Part shown: piece by piece, positions 1 through 9,600 of the stretch | Layout of the letters: every line of letters begins with the position of its first letter | Position numbering within the stretch: the first letter of the stretch is position 1 | Origin: Periconia sp. R9002 | Taxonomy: Eukaryota; Ascomycota; Dothideomycetes; Pleosporales; Periconiaceae | Direction: 5' to 3' | Assembly (NCBI GenBank): GCA_023627715.1 | Contig: JAMAHW010000208.1 | Location: 1 to 16,747 of the forward strand | Length of the DNA: 16,747 bases | Made by a program: the position numbers and the translations under genes | Notes under the pieces: generated by a model | The model's input: only the letters and a program-made list of their open reading frames with translations | Told to the model about the DNA's origin: nothing | The model's database searches: none

Positions 1-58
1 CGTGCTGCTTACAAACACTTTACATGTAGGCTAGGAAGACTTCGTATTGTTCCGAGAC

Positions 59-1830
59 TCAATTGGCTACTCCAGGCTTGCTCCCCATGGACCCTTTGGC
101 CGACCTATAGCTCTTCGATGGAACAGAAGTAGATCTTTGCGTGGAGCTTCTTACTGAGCTAGAGACGCTACTTCTCGAAACTGTGGTTTCATTTATGTGT
201 TCATCGACATAGCTTCTGCTAAGCCTGCTGCTGTGTTTTCTCGCCCGCTGTTCTTCATTGCTGCTAGTTCTTACACTTTGATTCATGAATGTATCCAGTA
301 GGCGAAGTGCGCAACGACGCTCATGAGTTGCCTGAATCAAAGTCCCCTGTGTAGAAAATAGGGTGTATCCATGGAAGACAAGAGCCTTCCCTGCGTATAT
401 CTGAGGAAAGAGAACCACAATTGGTTCCGCGAGGTCCGATTCTGGATGTCCAAGTCTCTGTGGTTCTTCGCCACTAATGTTATCATACTTGAGTCTTCTG
501 TCTTCCTCGTTCTGCCATTTGCCTTCTGTGACTTCTCCCACCACCGTTAGGCTCTGTCCACAACACTGGAGTTCTGTCCACAAGTTTATCAACTCAGAGA
601 ATAAAGCCGTAAGATCTTTCTGGAAATGATCGTTTCTTGTTGTGTCGTCGTGGAGCCAGGGATTGAGTATTGCGCATACATTCTCTACACCTTGGATGGC
701 CATCTCGTCAATACCAGAAGATTTCGCAAAGATCTTCGCCAGTTGGCACCGGATAATTTGAGTCCGATGTGAATGCGTGGCCATAAGCTTAGCAAGTACC
801 TTCTTCCATGTAGCGTCTTCAACGCTGCCTACAATATGTGGAATATGAAAGTCTTGGAGAATGCGATTTGATAGTTCTGAAGCAATGGCAGCTTCAACAA
901 GAGCGCAACGAATACGTTGGGCCACCGTGGAATTTGAAGGCACTTGCGGTATCCGTAAAATGGAAGCCGAGGCTTTGATTTGCACCTGGTTGGCTACATC
1001 AGTCACAGGGAAACGCGAAGTAGGTGCGAAGGCCAACTGACAGCGGGGTCTGGAAGTGTTCTATGAAAACAAGTATGGACAAGTTTGGAGATTTTCGTGG
1101 CCAGCCGCTCGAAATGCTCATTTCTAGGGCGCGGTTAATATTCGCAGGGCATTTGAGGAAGAGAATCTTACGTTTCATTGGTCTTCAATGGTACGACCCC
1201 AAGCTCCTCTCTCTTGGTTGCTACCGACAATTCAAGTTCTTTCAACCGAGCCTCTCTTTCTCTGAGGAGCAAGCTTTTCATCTGATTCTTATCTTCAAGT
1301 GACGTTACCTTGCTCTGGAACTCTTCCAGTTGCTTTCGCGCTCCACTCAATTGGCTCTGAAGGTCACTGTTCTCACTGGCGAGATCCTGAGCCGTTTTTT
1401 GTGTCGTCTCAAGTTTTTGTCTCAAGTACGACAGCTCTTCGGAGTCTTTCGAGTGGCGTTCTTTTTCCTTTTCCCACTTGCTATATCGGTCCTCGTATGC
1501 TTGAAGCAATTGGCTTTTGAAATCGGTCTGTGCCTGTACTGTCTTCTCCATGCGTATTTTGTATTGTTCTCTTTCTTGGTTTATCTTCTCTATTTCCCCA
1601 GTTTTAACCTTCAATTCCTTATTCTTTCTCTCAAGTTCATTTTGAAGGTTATTCTTGCTGGTTAAAAGCTGGTCGTACTCCTTCAACCCTTCTGTATTTT
1701 TGTGTAGCTCTGCGATTGCGCCATTTATCTTCTGTATGGTAGCGGACAGTTTCGTGGCACTGTCCCCGGTCATCATCTTGCTAGCCTCACTTGACGGAGA
1801 AGGCACACTGCGTTTTCCTCTATCGGCCAT
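59..1830 (-). CDS. Three-exon gene for a coiled-coil protein of unknown function (555 aa)
   Basis: I join three exons on the minus strand: 1830-1172, 1123-1042 and 985-59. Intron 1 (1171-1124, 48 nt) has a GTAAGA donor, a TTAAC branch and a CTAG end. Intron 2 (1041-986, 56 nt) has a GTCAGT donor, a CTGAT branch and a CCAG end. The exons sum to 1668 nt, exactly 556 codons, and the frame stays open from ATG 1830 to TGA 59. Residues about 25-215 are a long heptad-like coiled coil rich in E, K, Q and L. The middle is helical (NEHFERLATKISKLV and onward). The last roughly 80 residues are rich in Ser and Arg. I do not recognise the family and see no catalytic motif, signal peptide or membrane segment. 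A single 122-nt intron (1171-1050) would also keep the frame but lacks an equally good branch site. The gene is not obviously linked to its neighbours. Confidence is high that it is a gene, moderate for the exact splicing. Confidence 0.72.
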
Positions 1831-2754
1831 GCTACAAGAATTGCATACGAAGTAGTTCCCGATGAGAACAGCATTACAGAAAGTTATCTATTTGCACGGC
1901 TTCCCAAATTCTAAAATGATTGGTTGGCCTTCCTATACGGTGGCTTCTTCTTCATCCTATCGCGCTCAGCTACGTGTTGGAACCATAGATCTTATGTCCG
2001 CGCTCCGGCCTGTTCCCTCGTATTATAGCTTAGTCTCCGGACTTATTTAACTCCAGAATCCTGCACGAGAGCCTATGATGCGACCGGAGAGTGTCAGATG
2101 TGGGGTACTCTCAGGTGCAGGGGTTGCGGAGGGTACAGCGACAGCCCTAATTGTTACAAGCTTTTACTATTGTTTAATGTACTACGAATTATACAACATT
2201 GCACGCGAGAGGAAGTATCAAAAGTTGAGTGTTTATTTGACTAAACACAATTGTGTCTCTGCTTAATAGCATGCGATTTACGCATTCTACTGCACCGTGT
2301 AACCCGTGCACTATTTAAACAGGTCATGTATGGATAGCCATGACCATGTCCTTCTGGAATGTGCGTGCAAACTTCAGCGTATATTTGTCAAGAGATGTAG
2401 GAATCGAGTTCTTTGGAAAATTTCCTTTTTTTCGGATGCACATTCCAATGCATGCTAATGGTTCTCGCATTCTGATAAGAGTTTCAAGATCCTGCAGATC
2501 GATGACATTGGCACACGGCTTTGATTGGTGCCACGCAACCCTACGCAAAGGTAAACAGCGTAGAACGTTAGTGAAACAGAATCTACTTCAAACTTGTTTG
2601 CACACATAGCTTTTGATTTCTTTTCTCTAACGTACGCCGAGTTTCGAAAACATTCGACAATGTCATTCTCAGTAGGAGTTCAAAGAGCGTATTTGTCCTG
2701 AAGCAATTTTCTAAAGACCGCCTTGTTCGTTTCTCCATCGTACAATAAAAGTAG
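1831..2754. other. Mostly non-coding stretch with a possible minus-strand exon remnant
   Basis: No convincing gene is visible. On the minus strand, 2540-2324 stays open for about 72 codons and ends in a stop at 2324. It is preceded by sequence that looks like an intron 3' end (CACTAAC branch, then pyrimidines and GCGTAG at 2541). A matching GTACGT donor lies at 2635, which would give a 95-nt intron. However, the upstream reading frame needed to join it meets a stop within about 50 nt. I read this as a possible last exon or fossil of an unrecognised gene, not as a proven gene. Plus-strand ORFs here are short and protein-unlike. Confidence 0.25.
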
Positions 2755-3048
2755 TTATTTTCCGCCCTTAGACTCACTGTCGTTTGCAACCTGATCTGCT
2801 AAATCACTTGAAAATTTTGTAGAAAAGGATGATTCACATACAGGGCCCATATTATGAGCGTCAATTGGTAGCGCTATGGAAGTAGTTGCAGATCCATTGG
2901 CAGTGACGTGGCCATAGTTTGGGCCGTTTGCAGATAATAGAATTTGCGCATTTCTGATAAACTGATGCAAAATCCCGCCATAGAAGAGAAAAATCAGGCT
3001 ATAGGCAGCTACATGTATTTTGGGTATATAATGGCCTCGGGGTTTCAA
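2755..3048 (-). CDS. Weak hypothetical ORF, possibly a terminal exon (about 97 codons)
   Basis: An open frame runs on the minus strand from about 3048 to the stop at 2755. It has no ATG at its upstream end (first triplet TTG), so if it is real it is an exon, not a complete gene. A CTCTAAC branch-like sequence followed by a possible CCGAG acceptor lies just upstream at about 3029-3065. The product has one hydrophobic segment (AAYSLIFLFYGGI, near residues 14-26) that could be a membrane anchor, followed by a polar tail rich in Ser, Asn and Asp. No family is recognised. It could equally be a chance ORF. Confidence 0.2.
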   Translation of the reverse strand: MKPRGHYIPKIHVAAYSLIFLFYGGILHQFIRNAQILLSANGPNYGHVTANGSATTSIALPIDAHNMGPVCESSFSTKFSSDLADQVANDSESKGGK

Positions 3049-3567
3049 TCAGATGTTAGAGCACGCGATTTATATGAAGCTGCACCAGATAAACATGTTT
3101 GCGCGGCACGGGTGGAGGGATAGTAGGTGTCTGATGGTAGTTGTCTTGACTATCACGGGGTTATCTGATTGGGTGGTTGGCCCGTTTGTCTGTTGACTCT
3201 CCAAGATCATCACACCGCCCTTCCCGCTAACATTTCATCACGAAAAGTGGTTAGATTACAATGAAATAAAAAGTCATAAGATGCTCGAATTCGCGCTGCA
3301 CCTCATGATTTGATTTTATCAATATTTAAAGTAGAAGTATATTTTGTGGGATTTGTTGAATTTCTTCAAACCCATTAAGCTCCTCCCATTGAGTGCGCCC
3401 CCATGTTCCAGCGCAACAGACGCCGCTTACGGATACTACTTCGGAGACTACACACTCGGTACGCTTACCGTCAAGGGAAATTTGATAAGCTGCTGATGGT
3501 GCAAGACGGAAAAGGTGATGGTGCGGTCCATCTCAGCCGAGGATCGGCAATTGATTCGGCCGAAGAA
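3049..3567. other. Gene-free stretch before the minisatellite field
   Basis: I see no supported gene, RNA gene or clear repeat. The part at about 3240-3370 is noticeably AT-rich. The sequence leads directly into the 23-bp repeat units that begin near 3568. Confidence 0.4.
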
Positions 3568-3659
3568 TGGTGAGCCACTCGGCTGTAGCAAGGTGAGTCA
3601 CTCGGTTGTAGCAAGGTGAGTCACTCGGTTGTAGCAAGGTGAGCCACCTGATGGTACGA
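3568..3659 (+). repeat. Tandem array of four 23-bp units, plus orientation
   Basis: Units lie at 3568-3590, 3591-3613, 3614-3636 and 3637-3659. The second and third are identical over all 23 bases. The first differs at few positions and the fourth is diverged in its second half. The two identical units each contain a perfect TGAGTCA heptamer (3594-3600 and 3617-3623), the consensus of Gcn4/AP-1 type bZIP factors. Confidence 0.9.
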
Positions 3660-4528
3660 GGATTCACCCGACGAACTAGTTGTTGCTACTACAGCCACGC
3701 CACGGTGAATCACCCAGTCGAAAAATGGCTGGTGGTCTGCAAGCAGGGACATCATCGAGTGGCTCGTCATACCATAACCGATGAAATCGTCGCACTACAA
3801 CTGAATGGCTCACCACGCTACAGTCAATTGGATCGCTATGCTTCAACCAAACGACCTTCCTTGTTCGGATTGGGTGGCTCACTATGCTATGCCAAAGGGG
3901 CTCGCTATACCTAGGACGAGTGGCGCACCATATCCTTATGAATTTCCTCAACATATACTGGGCGGATGGCTCTCGATACTCTAACAGCCCCTCATGTGCC
4001 CCCTATCGGCCCACTCGCTACTGTTCATCACCTTACTTTCGAGGCAGCCAGAGCCGGTGGAGCCCCACAGTCAATGACGCTCGGTACACTCGGTAGACAG
4101 ACACTTCTCTCGATGATTCGGCATCTTCATTTGTCTCCTGTGCGTTCAGGGAAACCAGGTTGACCCTGTCGATCAGATAGGTTGCCAAATCCGTCACAAA
4201 CTTTGACCGAGTAAGGCGAGTCACTCCTTCATAGCACGGCGATTTCATCGGGTATGGTATAACGAGTCACTCGATCGAAGAGCGGCAAAGGGTTCCGTCG
4301 AAGCATGGTGGGTCGACAGTGTACAATATCTCGCGGAGTGACAGCTACATGGAAGCGATGTTCTGCATGATGGCTTTGTTAGCGCGAATATGGAATTGCC
4401 TTGTCATGATCAGACCACCTGCCATTGTTGACAAAGCGACTCACCGTGGCCTAGCTGTAGCAGCAACTCCTTAACTAGGTGAGTTATCGTACCATGGTCA
4501 GCTGGCTCTACAGCCTAGTGACTGGTCT

Positions 4529-4678
4529 TGCTACAACCAAGTGGTTCTCTTTGCTACAACCGAGTGACTAACCATGCTACAATCGATGCTACAACCGAGT
4601 GACTTACCTTGCTACAACCGAGTGACTAACCTTGCTACAGTCGAGTGACTAACCATGCTACAGCCGAGTGGCTCACCA
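4529..4678 (-). repeat. Tandem array of the same 23-bp unit, inverted orientation
   Basis: Reading the plus strand, units beginning TGCTACAA lie at 4529, 4552, 4587, 4610, 4633 and 4656, each 23 bp. A 12-bp partial unit sits at 4575-4586, showing a truncation inside the array. The unit is the reverse complement of the array at 3568-3659. Here the bZIP-like core is mostly altered to TGACTAA or TGACTTA, so only the left array keeps the perfect palindromic heptamer. Confidence 0.9.
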
Positions 4679-5109
4679 TTCCTCTGCTACATGACTTGTT
4701 GTCCCTCGGCTGAAGTGGACTGCATCATCACCTCAAAGCACTTTTTCATGCATCATCAGCGGCTTAGCAACTCTACAGTAACGGTAAGCCCGTTGAGTGC
4801 AATTTCTGAAGTGAAATCCACAAGCGACGCTCATACACTAGATCAGCGGAGCTTCCATCGTGAGGCTCTTCTCGCTTACGCGCTTCGGGGAAGTAAGCAC
4901 CGAGGAGGACCAACTCGTGCTTCGTCCCAGCCCGCGCCGAGTCAGCGGGTATAAGCGACCTGGCATCATAGCAAAGTTGCTAAGCTGCTGACGACGCGCA
5001 AGAAAAGGAGCGTTTTGAGTTGATGACGTAGTTTAACTAGCATAGCAAGCCACTCGGCTACAATATAATAAGTCACCCGTGGTAAGGCCATCGACTGGAG
5101 TGTTACCAG

Positions 5110-6350
5110 CAATGTGGTCAGGACATAGTAAGCTAATGAAACGCCGTTGCATGAGCGATTTGTCAAGGTGAGCGACAAAAGCGCCTGTCTGTACGTAGGC
5201 TTCGCCACGAACAGAATATTGGCTATAGTTAAAGGTACGTTCGCGCGAAATTTTACAATTTACACAGTCATGACAACAAGCTACGAGTAAAAGACTCAAC
5301 ACCTAGCCGCAGACAAGCCGTAAGCTTTCTTAGTGAAGACCATCCATGTGAACATGGTCATGTGAATTGTTGTCAGCAGACGAGAGCCCTTCTGTGTTTT
5401 CTGCAAATCGTTGGACGCTGACTCCGCAGATCCGCTTTCTATAGATTACGATTACTGATCACGTTCACAAGCCGCCTCCGGTAGACCGTGTGAAGCTGAA
5501 CTCTGATGGCTGTTCGTGGCTATCCACTGCAGGGCTATCAGCCTATATGGAATTCCGCAGCATGGAAAACCATCATCGGGCACATTCCACATTCTGCCTT
5601 ACATCGGATAGGTAAGCACCATATGCAGGCAATCAATGACGCATTCACCGAGCGCTTGCCAGGGGATGACCGCGGCGGTTTCCATATCGGGAGGCGTCAT
5701 CGAAACAGACGGCTCAGCACAATGTTCTTTCACTCTATAGGGGTACCACAATCTGTCCATTGTAATCGCTAGCCATGAGAACATTCGTTTTGTGTAAAAA
5801 TTTTCGCTGTTTTATGCCCCTAAACAACCCGTGCGTAGCGCACAGCTGCGTTACATTTTACAATGCCGATGTCAGCCATTATGTGTTCCAAAAGGCTGGA
5901 TCTTGAAGAGGTTTGCTATCTTGTATTCAAGCTTATCCACGCTCCTGTGGGTAGGGAACAAGAAGCAGCAGTGTGCTATTTGAATGTGACGACTGTGATA
6001 CAGTTTACTAGTGCCACACAGCCAATCGTGGAATTATCAAGTACTGCTGCAATGTCAAACCAGCAAACAATGCCGCTTTCATGTAGCGTTTGACCTCTGG
6101 TCTACTGGGCTAATGCTTGTCGGAACTTTGTTCAAAGTTCCCACTTTGCGTCCGTGCCCTCGATTATCTTTGTTAAATGTCCGAAAAACGTCCGTGCACG
6201 CGCGTTGCTCCTACCTACCGCAGGAATACGCGCCAACGAGCACCCTCCCCTTCTGCTATGAGCTTTCTGCCTGCTATTTGTTTTTGTTCATCTATTGATT
6301 ATCATAATACATATCATTGACTCGACTTCCCTGACTGTTGGTTATTTCCT
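5110..6350. other. Gene-free stretch upstream of the large zinc-finger/recombinase-like gene
   Basis: Only short, protein-unlike ORFs occur and none has convincing splice signals. A small inverted repeat (CCATGT, two bases, ACATGG) lies at 5344-5357 and a longer perfect one at 6122-6141. The last few hundred bases are the presumed promoter and leader of the gene starting at 6351. Confidence 0.4.
6122..6141. promoter_or_regulatory. Perfect 9-bp inverted repeat with 2-nt spacer upstream of the large gene
   Basis: GGAACTTTG, two T, then CAAAGTTCC form a perfect dyad about 210 bp before the ATG at 6351. Such dyads are typical of sites for dimeric DNA-binding proteins, or they could be a small cruciform. 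The function is inferred from symmetry and position only. Confidence 0.35.
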
Positions 6351-6533
6351 ATGGATTGTGACCCCCTATCGACTCTCTTATCGCGCTGCGATCTTTACGT
6401 GGACGCTGAGAGTCGAGCCCTTATCTGTCGCGAGTGCAAGTACGCTCTCGCCACTGCAAATTCCCAGGTTACGACCCACCTTAGTAGGAAGCACGAAATC
6501 GGGAAGGAACTGAGAAAGGGACTCACGCGATAA
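6351..6533 (+). CDS. N-terminal C2H2-finger segment of the OrsD/TLH-type gene, ended by an in-frame TAA
   Basis: From ATG 6351 this encodes 60 residues with a clear zinc finger. Cysteines are at codons 6426 and 6435 and histidines at 6477 and 6492 (C-x2-C-x13-H-x4-H). The stop TAA at 6531-6533 is followed, in the same frame and with no other stop, by coding sequence that continues into the 1412-codon ORF. The intervening codons 6534-6677 give a sensible protein that includes a second finger. The segment is therefore best read as exon or N-terminal part of the same gene, cut by one nonsense codon. A GT..AG stretch at 6468-6554 (87 nt, a whole number of codons) could remove the stop by splicing, but it would also delete the second half of finger 1. 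Proteins of the OrsD family (Pfam PF12013, formerly DUF3505) begin in this way with paired C2H2-like fingers. Confidence 0.6.
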   Translation: MDCDPLSTLLSRCDLYVDAESRALICRECKYALATANSQVTTHLSRKHEIGKELRKGLTR

Positions 6534-6677
6534 CTGCGTCAACATCCGTCCGAGTTCAAGGACCCAAGCAATATCCCTATTCGGCCGCACGGATCTGCAC
6601 CACACCCAGAGCTTCACGTACACGAAGGCTTCGCGTGTCGCAAATGCGAGTTCTACACCGCCAGCTTCAAACGATTG

Positions 6678-9600
6678 ATGACCCATCTTAGCACTATCCA
6701 TCTGCACGAACGAGTTTCCAAATCGAGGGCTGACGACCTGTATGACGACGTCTTCCTTCAGACCTGGGGCGACGGCCCAACGCGCAAGTACTGGAAAGTG
6801 ACTGTAGATGGAAGCACGTTGCGCCAAATGAAGCTGCCCTGCGTCGACGAAGAACACCTCCGATCCGTGCACGAGCGTGAGCGGGCTCGTCGCGAGGAGG
6901 AGCGTTGCTCTGCGCTGACGGACACAGGGACGCAGACGCTGCAGAATACTGGCCCATGGATGGACCGCACCCGCTGGCCAATCACTTACCGAGGGGTTCG
7001 CCGCGATATATTGCTCGATCTCGCTGCTGTACCTGCGGCACACCGTGCAGTTGACCTGACCATGGGTCAGTCAGCGTGCGAGATGAACATCACCAGCCCC
7101 TCCGAGGACGAGCGAAAGATATGGCATTTGACTCAAGCTGTACAGCTCGTGCTTGACAGATGTGAGGAGACCATGCACCGTACCGGACGTCCACTTTTAT
7201 GCTGGCTGATCACCACGCGGACGTCGCCCTGCTTTCCAAAGCCCTTCAAATTCCTTGGTCGTGAGCAAACCAGGAGGTCCTATCGGCGTTGGCTGAAGGG
7301 TTTCCTTGCATTTGTGTTCCGTGCATGGCGCATGGAGCAAGACAAGCGTTCATCCTTAGCTGGGATTCGTTTCAGTCAGAGGCAATCCGCTCGCTTACAT
7401 TTAATCTGGGAGCATCGTCTGTGGAGCCACCATATCGGTCCGGACTTCTGGTTAGGGCTTGCTGTCGATAGGCGGCAAAGGTACGGCGAAATGGATGTGG
7501 GCAACGGTATGGGCGAAGACGACGTAGATGAAGAGACTAATGGAGAGACTACAGACGGAGATGTTGAAACTGAGCTGGAGGAGGAGGTTGGGCAGAGCTT
7601 AGAGTCGGATGAGGAAGAGATGTCGGAAGAGGATGAGGCAGATTCTGGCAGGGGATCCGACTCGCCTACACGCGAATCTATCTCGGGCGGTGGATCTGGA
7701 GAGATGCATGCTGCTGCTGCTGAATTGTTACAGTTCCTTTTTGAGCTATGCATTGCATTCATGACGGAGGAGTTTAGGGACGGACAGCCTAGCTCTAGCA
7801 CACTAGTTTACTACAGCGGCGTCCTCGCGCTGCAGGGTACGGGAGAGACTTTCCGGACGGCGAAGTTGTTCACGCCTATCTTATCACAGCTTATATACAT
7901 CCAACGACTGCTATTCCTGGAGTATGCCCTGCCCTATGAGGAGTACCCGCACATTGGGTTGGAAGAACGACCCCGCTACGGACAGCTGGAGCGGTTAAAC
8001 GACGTGCGACTGAAGTACATGGTGGAGGGTTCCATGTATCCCCTCGCAGAATTCCAGAGCCTACGGGACTTTGGTCGAGTGATTGCGCGTACCGATCCTC
8101 CGTCCTTCCTCTTCCGCTGGAGCGACGATAACCAGACCATCTCGCATGGTACCCAACAGGTTACAATGGACGGTTTTCGCCGCTTCAGCGAAATCTTCGT
8201 CAATGAAGCAGAGAGTATCTGCCAAGAGCTGATGTTTGGAGACCTTCCGTCCGTAGACCTCGGTGAAGTAAAGGATGAAATCGGCAACACCAGCCAGGGA
8301 TTTTCGTTCGTTCACCATCCTGGCAATTGTCTGTCGGACGCCTACCTGGAGCTATCCACCCGAGCTTGCACTACTCGGCGGAACGGACTGCTAAGAGAAG
8401 GTTGCTGGAATTGGAAGGCGGTATTCCTCTACCTTAAGCAGGTAGATGCTTTCCAGGAGGCGATCGCGGGAATGTGCTATTTGAGCGGTGGACAACTTCC
8501 TAGAGTCTCGGAACTCTTCAGCGTAGAGTGCGAGAACGGATCGGTCAAGGCTAGAGGCTTCTACGTGTACAACGGCCACGTGTTCTACCTCATCCGCCAT
8601 CACAAAGCTAAGAGATCGACAAACCGAGAATTCTATGTCGCCCGCTATTTGCCAGCACGCGCAAGCCGAGTCATGTATTACTATCTGGTATACATTCGAC
8701 CATTCGCTAGAATGTTGCAGCGTGAAAGGCAGGGAGGTCTCTCAAAAAACAGTAGCACGTTGCTATTTTGTTCTGATCAGTCCCCCGATCGACCCTGGGA
8801 ATCCCGCAAGCTTACAGCAATCCTCCAAAGAGCAAGCTCTCGGGCTTGGGGATGGCCTATTAACGCACAACTGTGCAGGCAGTTAAGCATCGCAATCACA
8901 GAAAAACACGTAAAGGGAGTACATAAGCGGTTCAACAGGTACGACGATAGAAGTGCGAATGCAGACATAGCTGTTGCGTTTGCGTGGCAAAGTGGCCATC
9001 GACCGTTACAGCGGGCGAATACCTATGGTCTGGACGGGGCGTTCCCAACACACTTGCAGCCATCGCTATTGCGTGTGTATGAGTGGGTCTCTACCTGCTG
9101 GCATGAATTTCTACAACAGCCGAGCAAAGACTTTAGCTTGGATATCTTGCCTAACCAAGGTGGGGTCAAACAACAGCCCTCATTAGCAACACCTCAACAT
9201 AGTCCTGCCCAAGCCAGCATTGAAGATGAGATCACGCCTGCTCTTCCACCGACAGACTTCAAGACATCCTTAACCAGAAAGCGCAAGCGATGCGCGGGAG
9301 ACTATGCAATCAACCCGTTATTAGAGGTTACACTTCCGAGTAATGGAACACGCCAGAAATATCATAGCATTAGAAAAAGGCAGTCGCCAGAAGTGGCACC
9401 ACACTCGCCTACTGTTCAATCATTAGATAATGGTAACAGCCCTAACAACGACGATCTACCCGTAACATCGCTTACAAAAAGTCCACCATGCTCCCCTCAG
9501 CGAATGCATTCTAGCGCGTTCGCACTTCCTCCACAGCGCCAAAGGGGCGCTGAAGGTCTTCTAGCTGTACAGCAGGAGGGAAAAGAGGTAGCTCGTGACA

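Larger units (their letters stand above)
3560..5110. repeat. Field of degenerate 23-bp minisatellite units in alternating orientation
   Basis: A 23-bp unit (AGGTGAGTCACTCGGTTGTAGCA and variants) recurs through this stretch. Units run on the plus strand at about 3568-3730, in inverted orientation at about 3750-4000, plus again at about 4205-4330, and inverted again at about 4430-4678. An isolated plus-like copy lies at about 5045-5065. The best-preserved blocks are given as separate entries. Most other copies are diverged, with recurring fragments such as GGCTCACCATGCTAC or GGCGAGTCACTC. ORFs crossing this region simply follow the repeat and I do not call them genes. The alternating orientation gives potential for large hairpins or inversion by recombination. 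Confidence 0.75.

Noticed and set aside
1299..1855. Plus-strand hydrophobic ORFs opposite the coiled-coil exon
   Set aside because: The antisense of E/K/Q-rich coiled-coil codons reads as F/L/S-rich; there is no independent support.
3639..4248. Several overlapping ORFs inside the minisatellite field
   Set aside because: They follow the degenerate 23-bp units and have repetitive, protein-unlike composition.
3560..5110. CRISPR array
   Set aside because: The units are contiguous 23-mers without unique spacers, they switch orientation, and the setting is eukaryotic.
6378..7043. Antisense 221-codon ORF overlapping the start of the large gene
   Set aside because: The plus strand here encodes two clear C2H2 fingers in one frame; the antisense product shows no motif.
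7376..7801. Antisense 141-codon ORF, serine-rich
   Set aside because: It is the shadow of the acidic GAG/GAT-rich stretch of the large plus-strand ORF; its serines mirror those codons.
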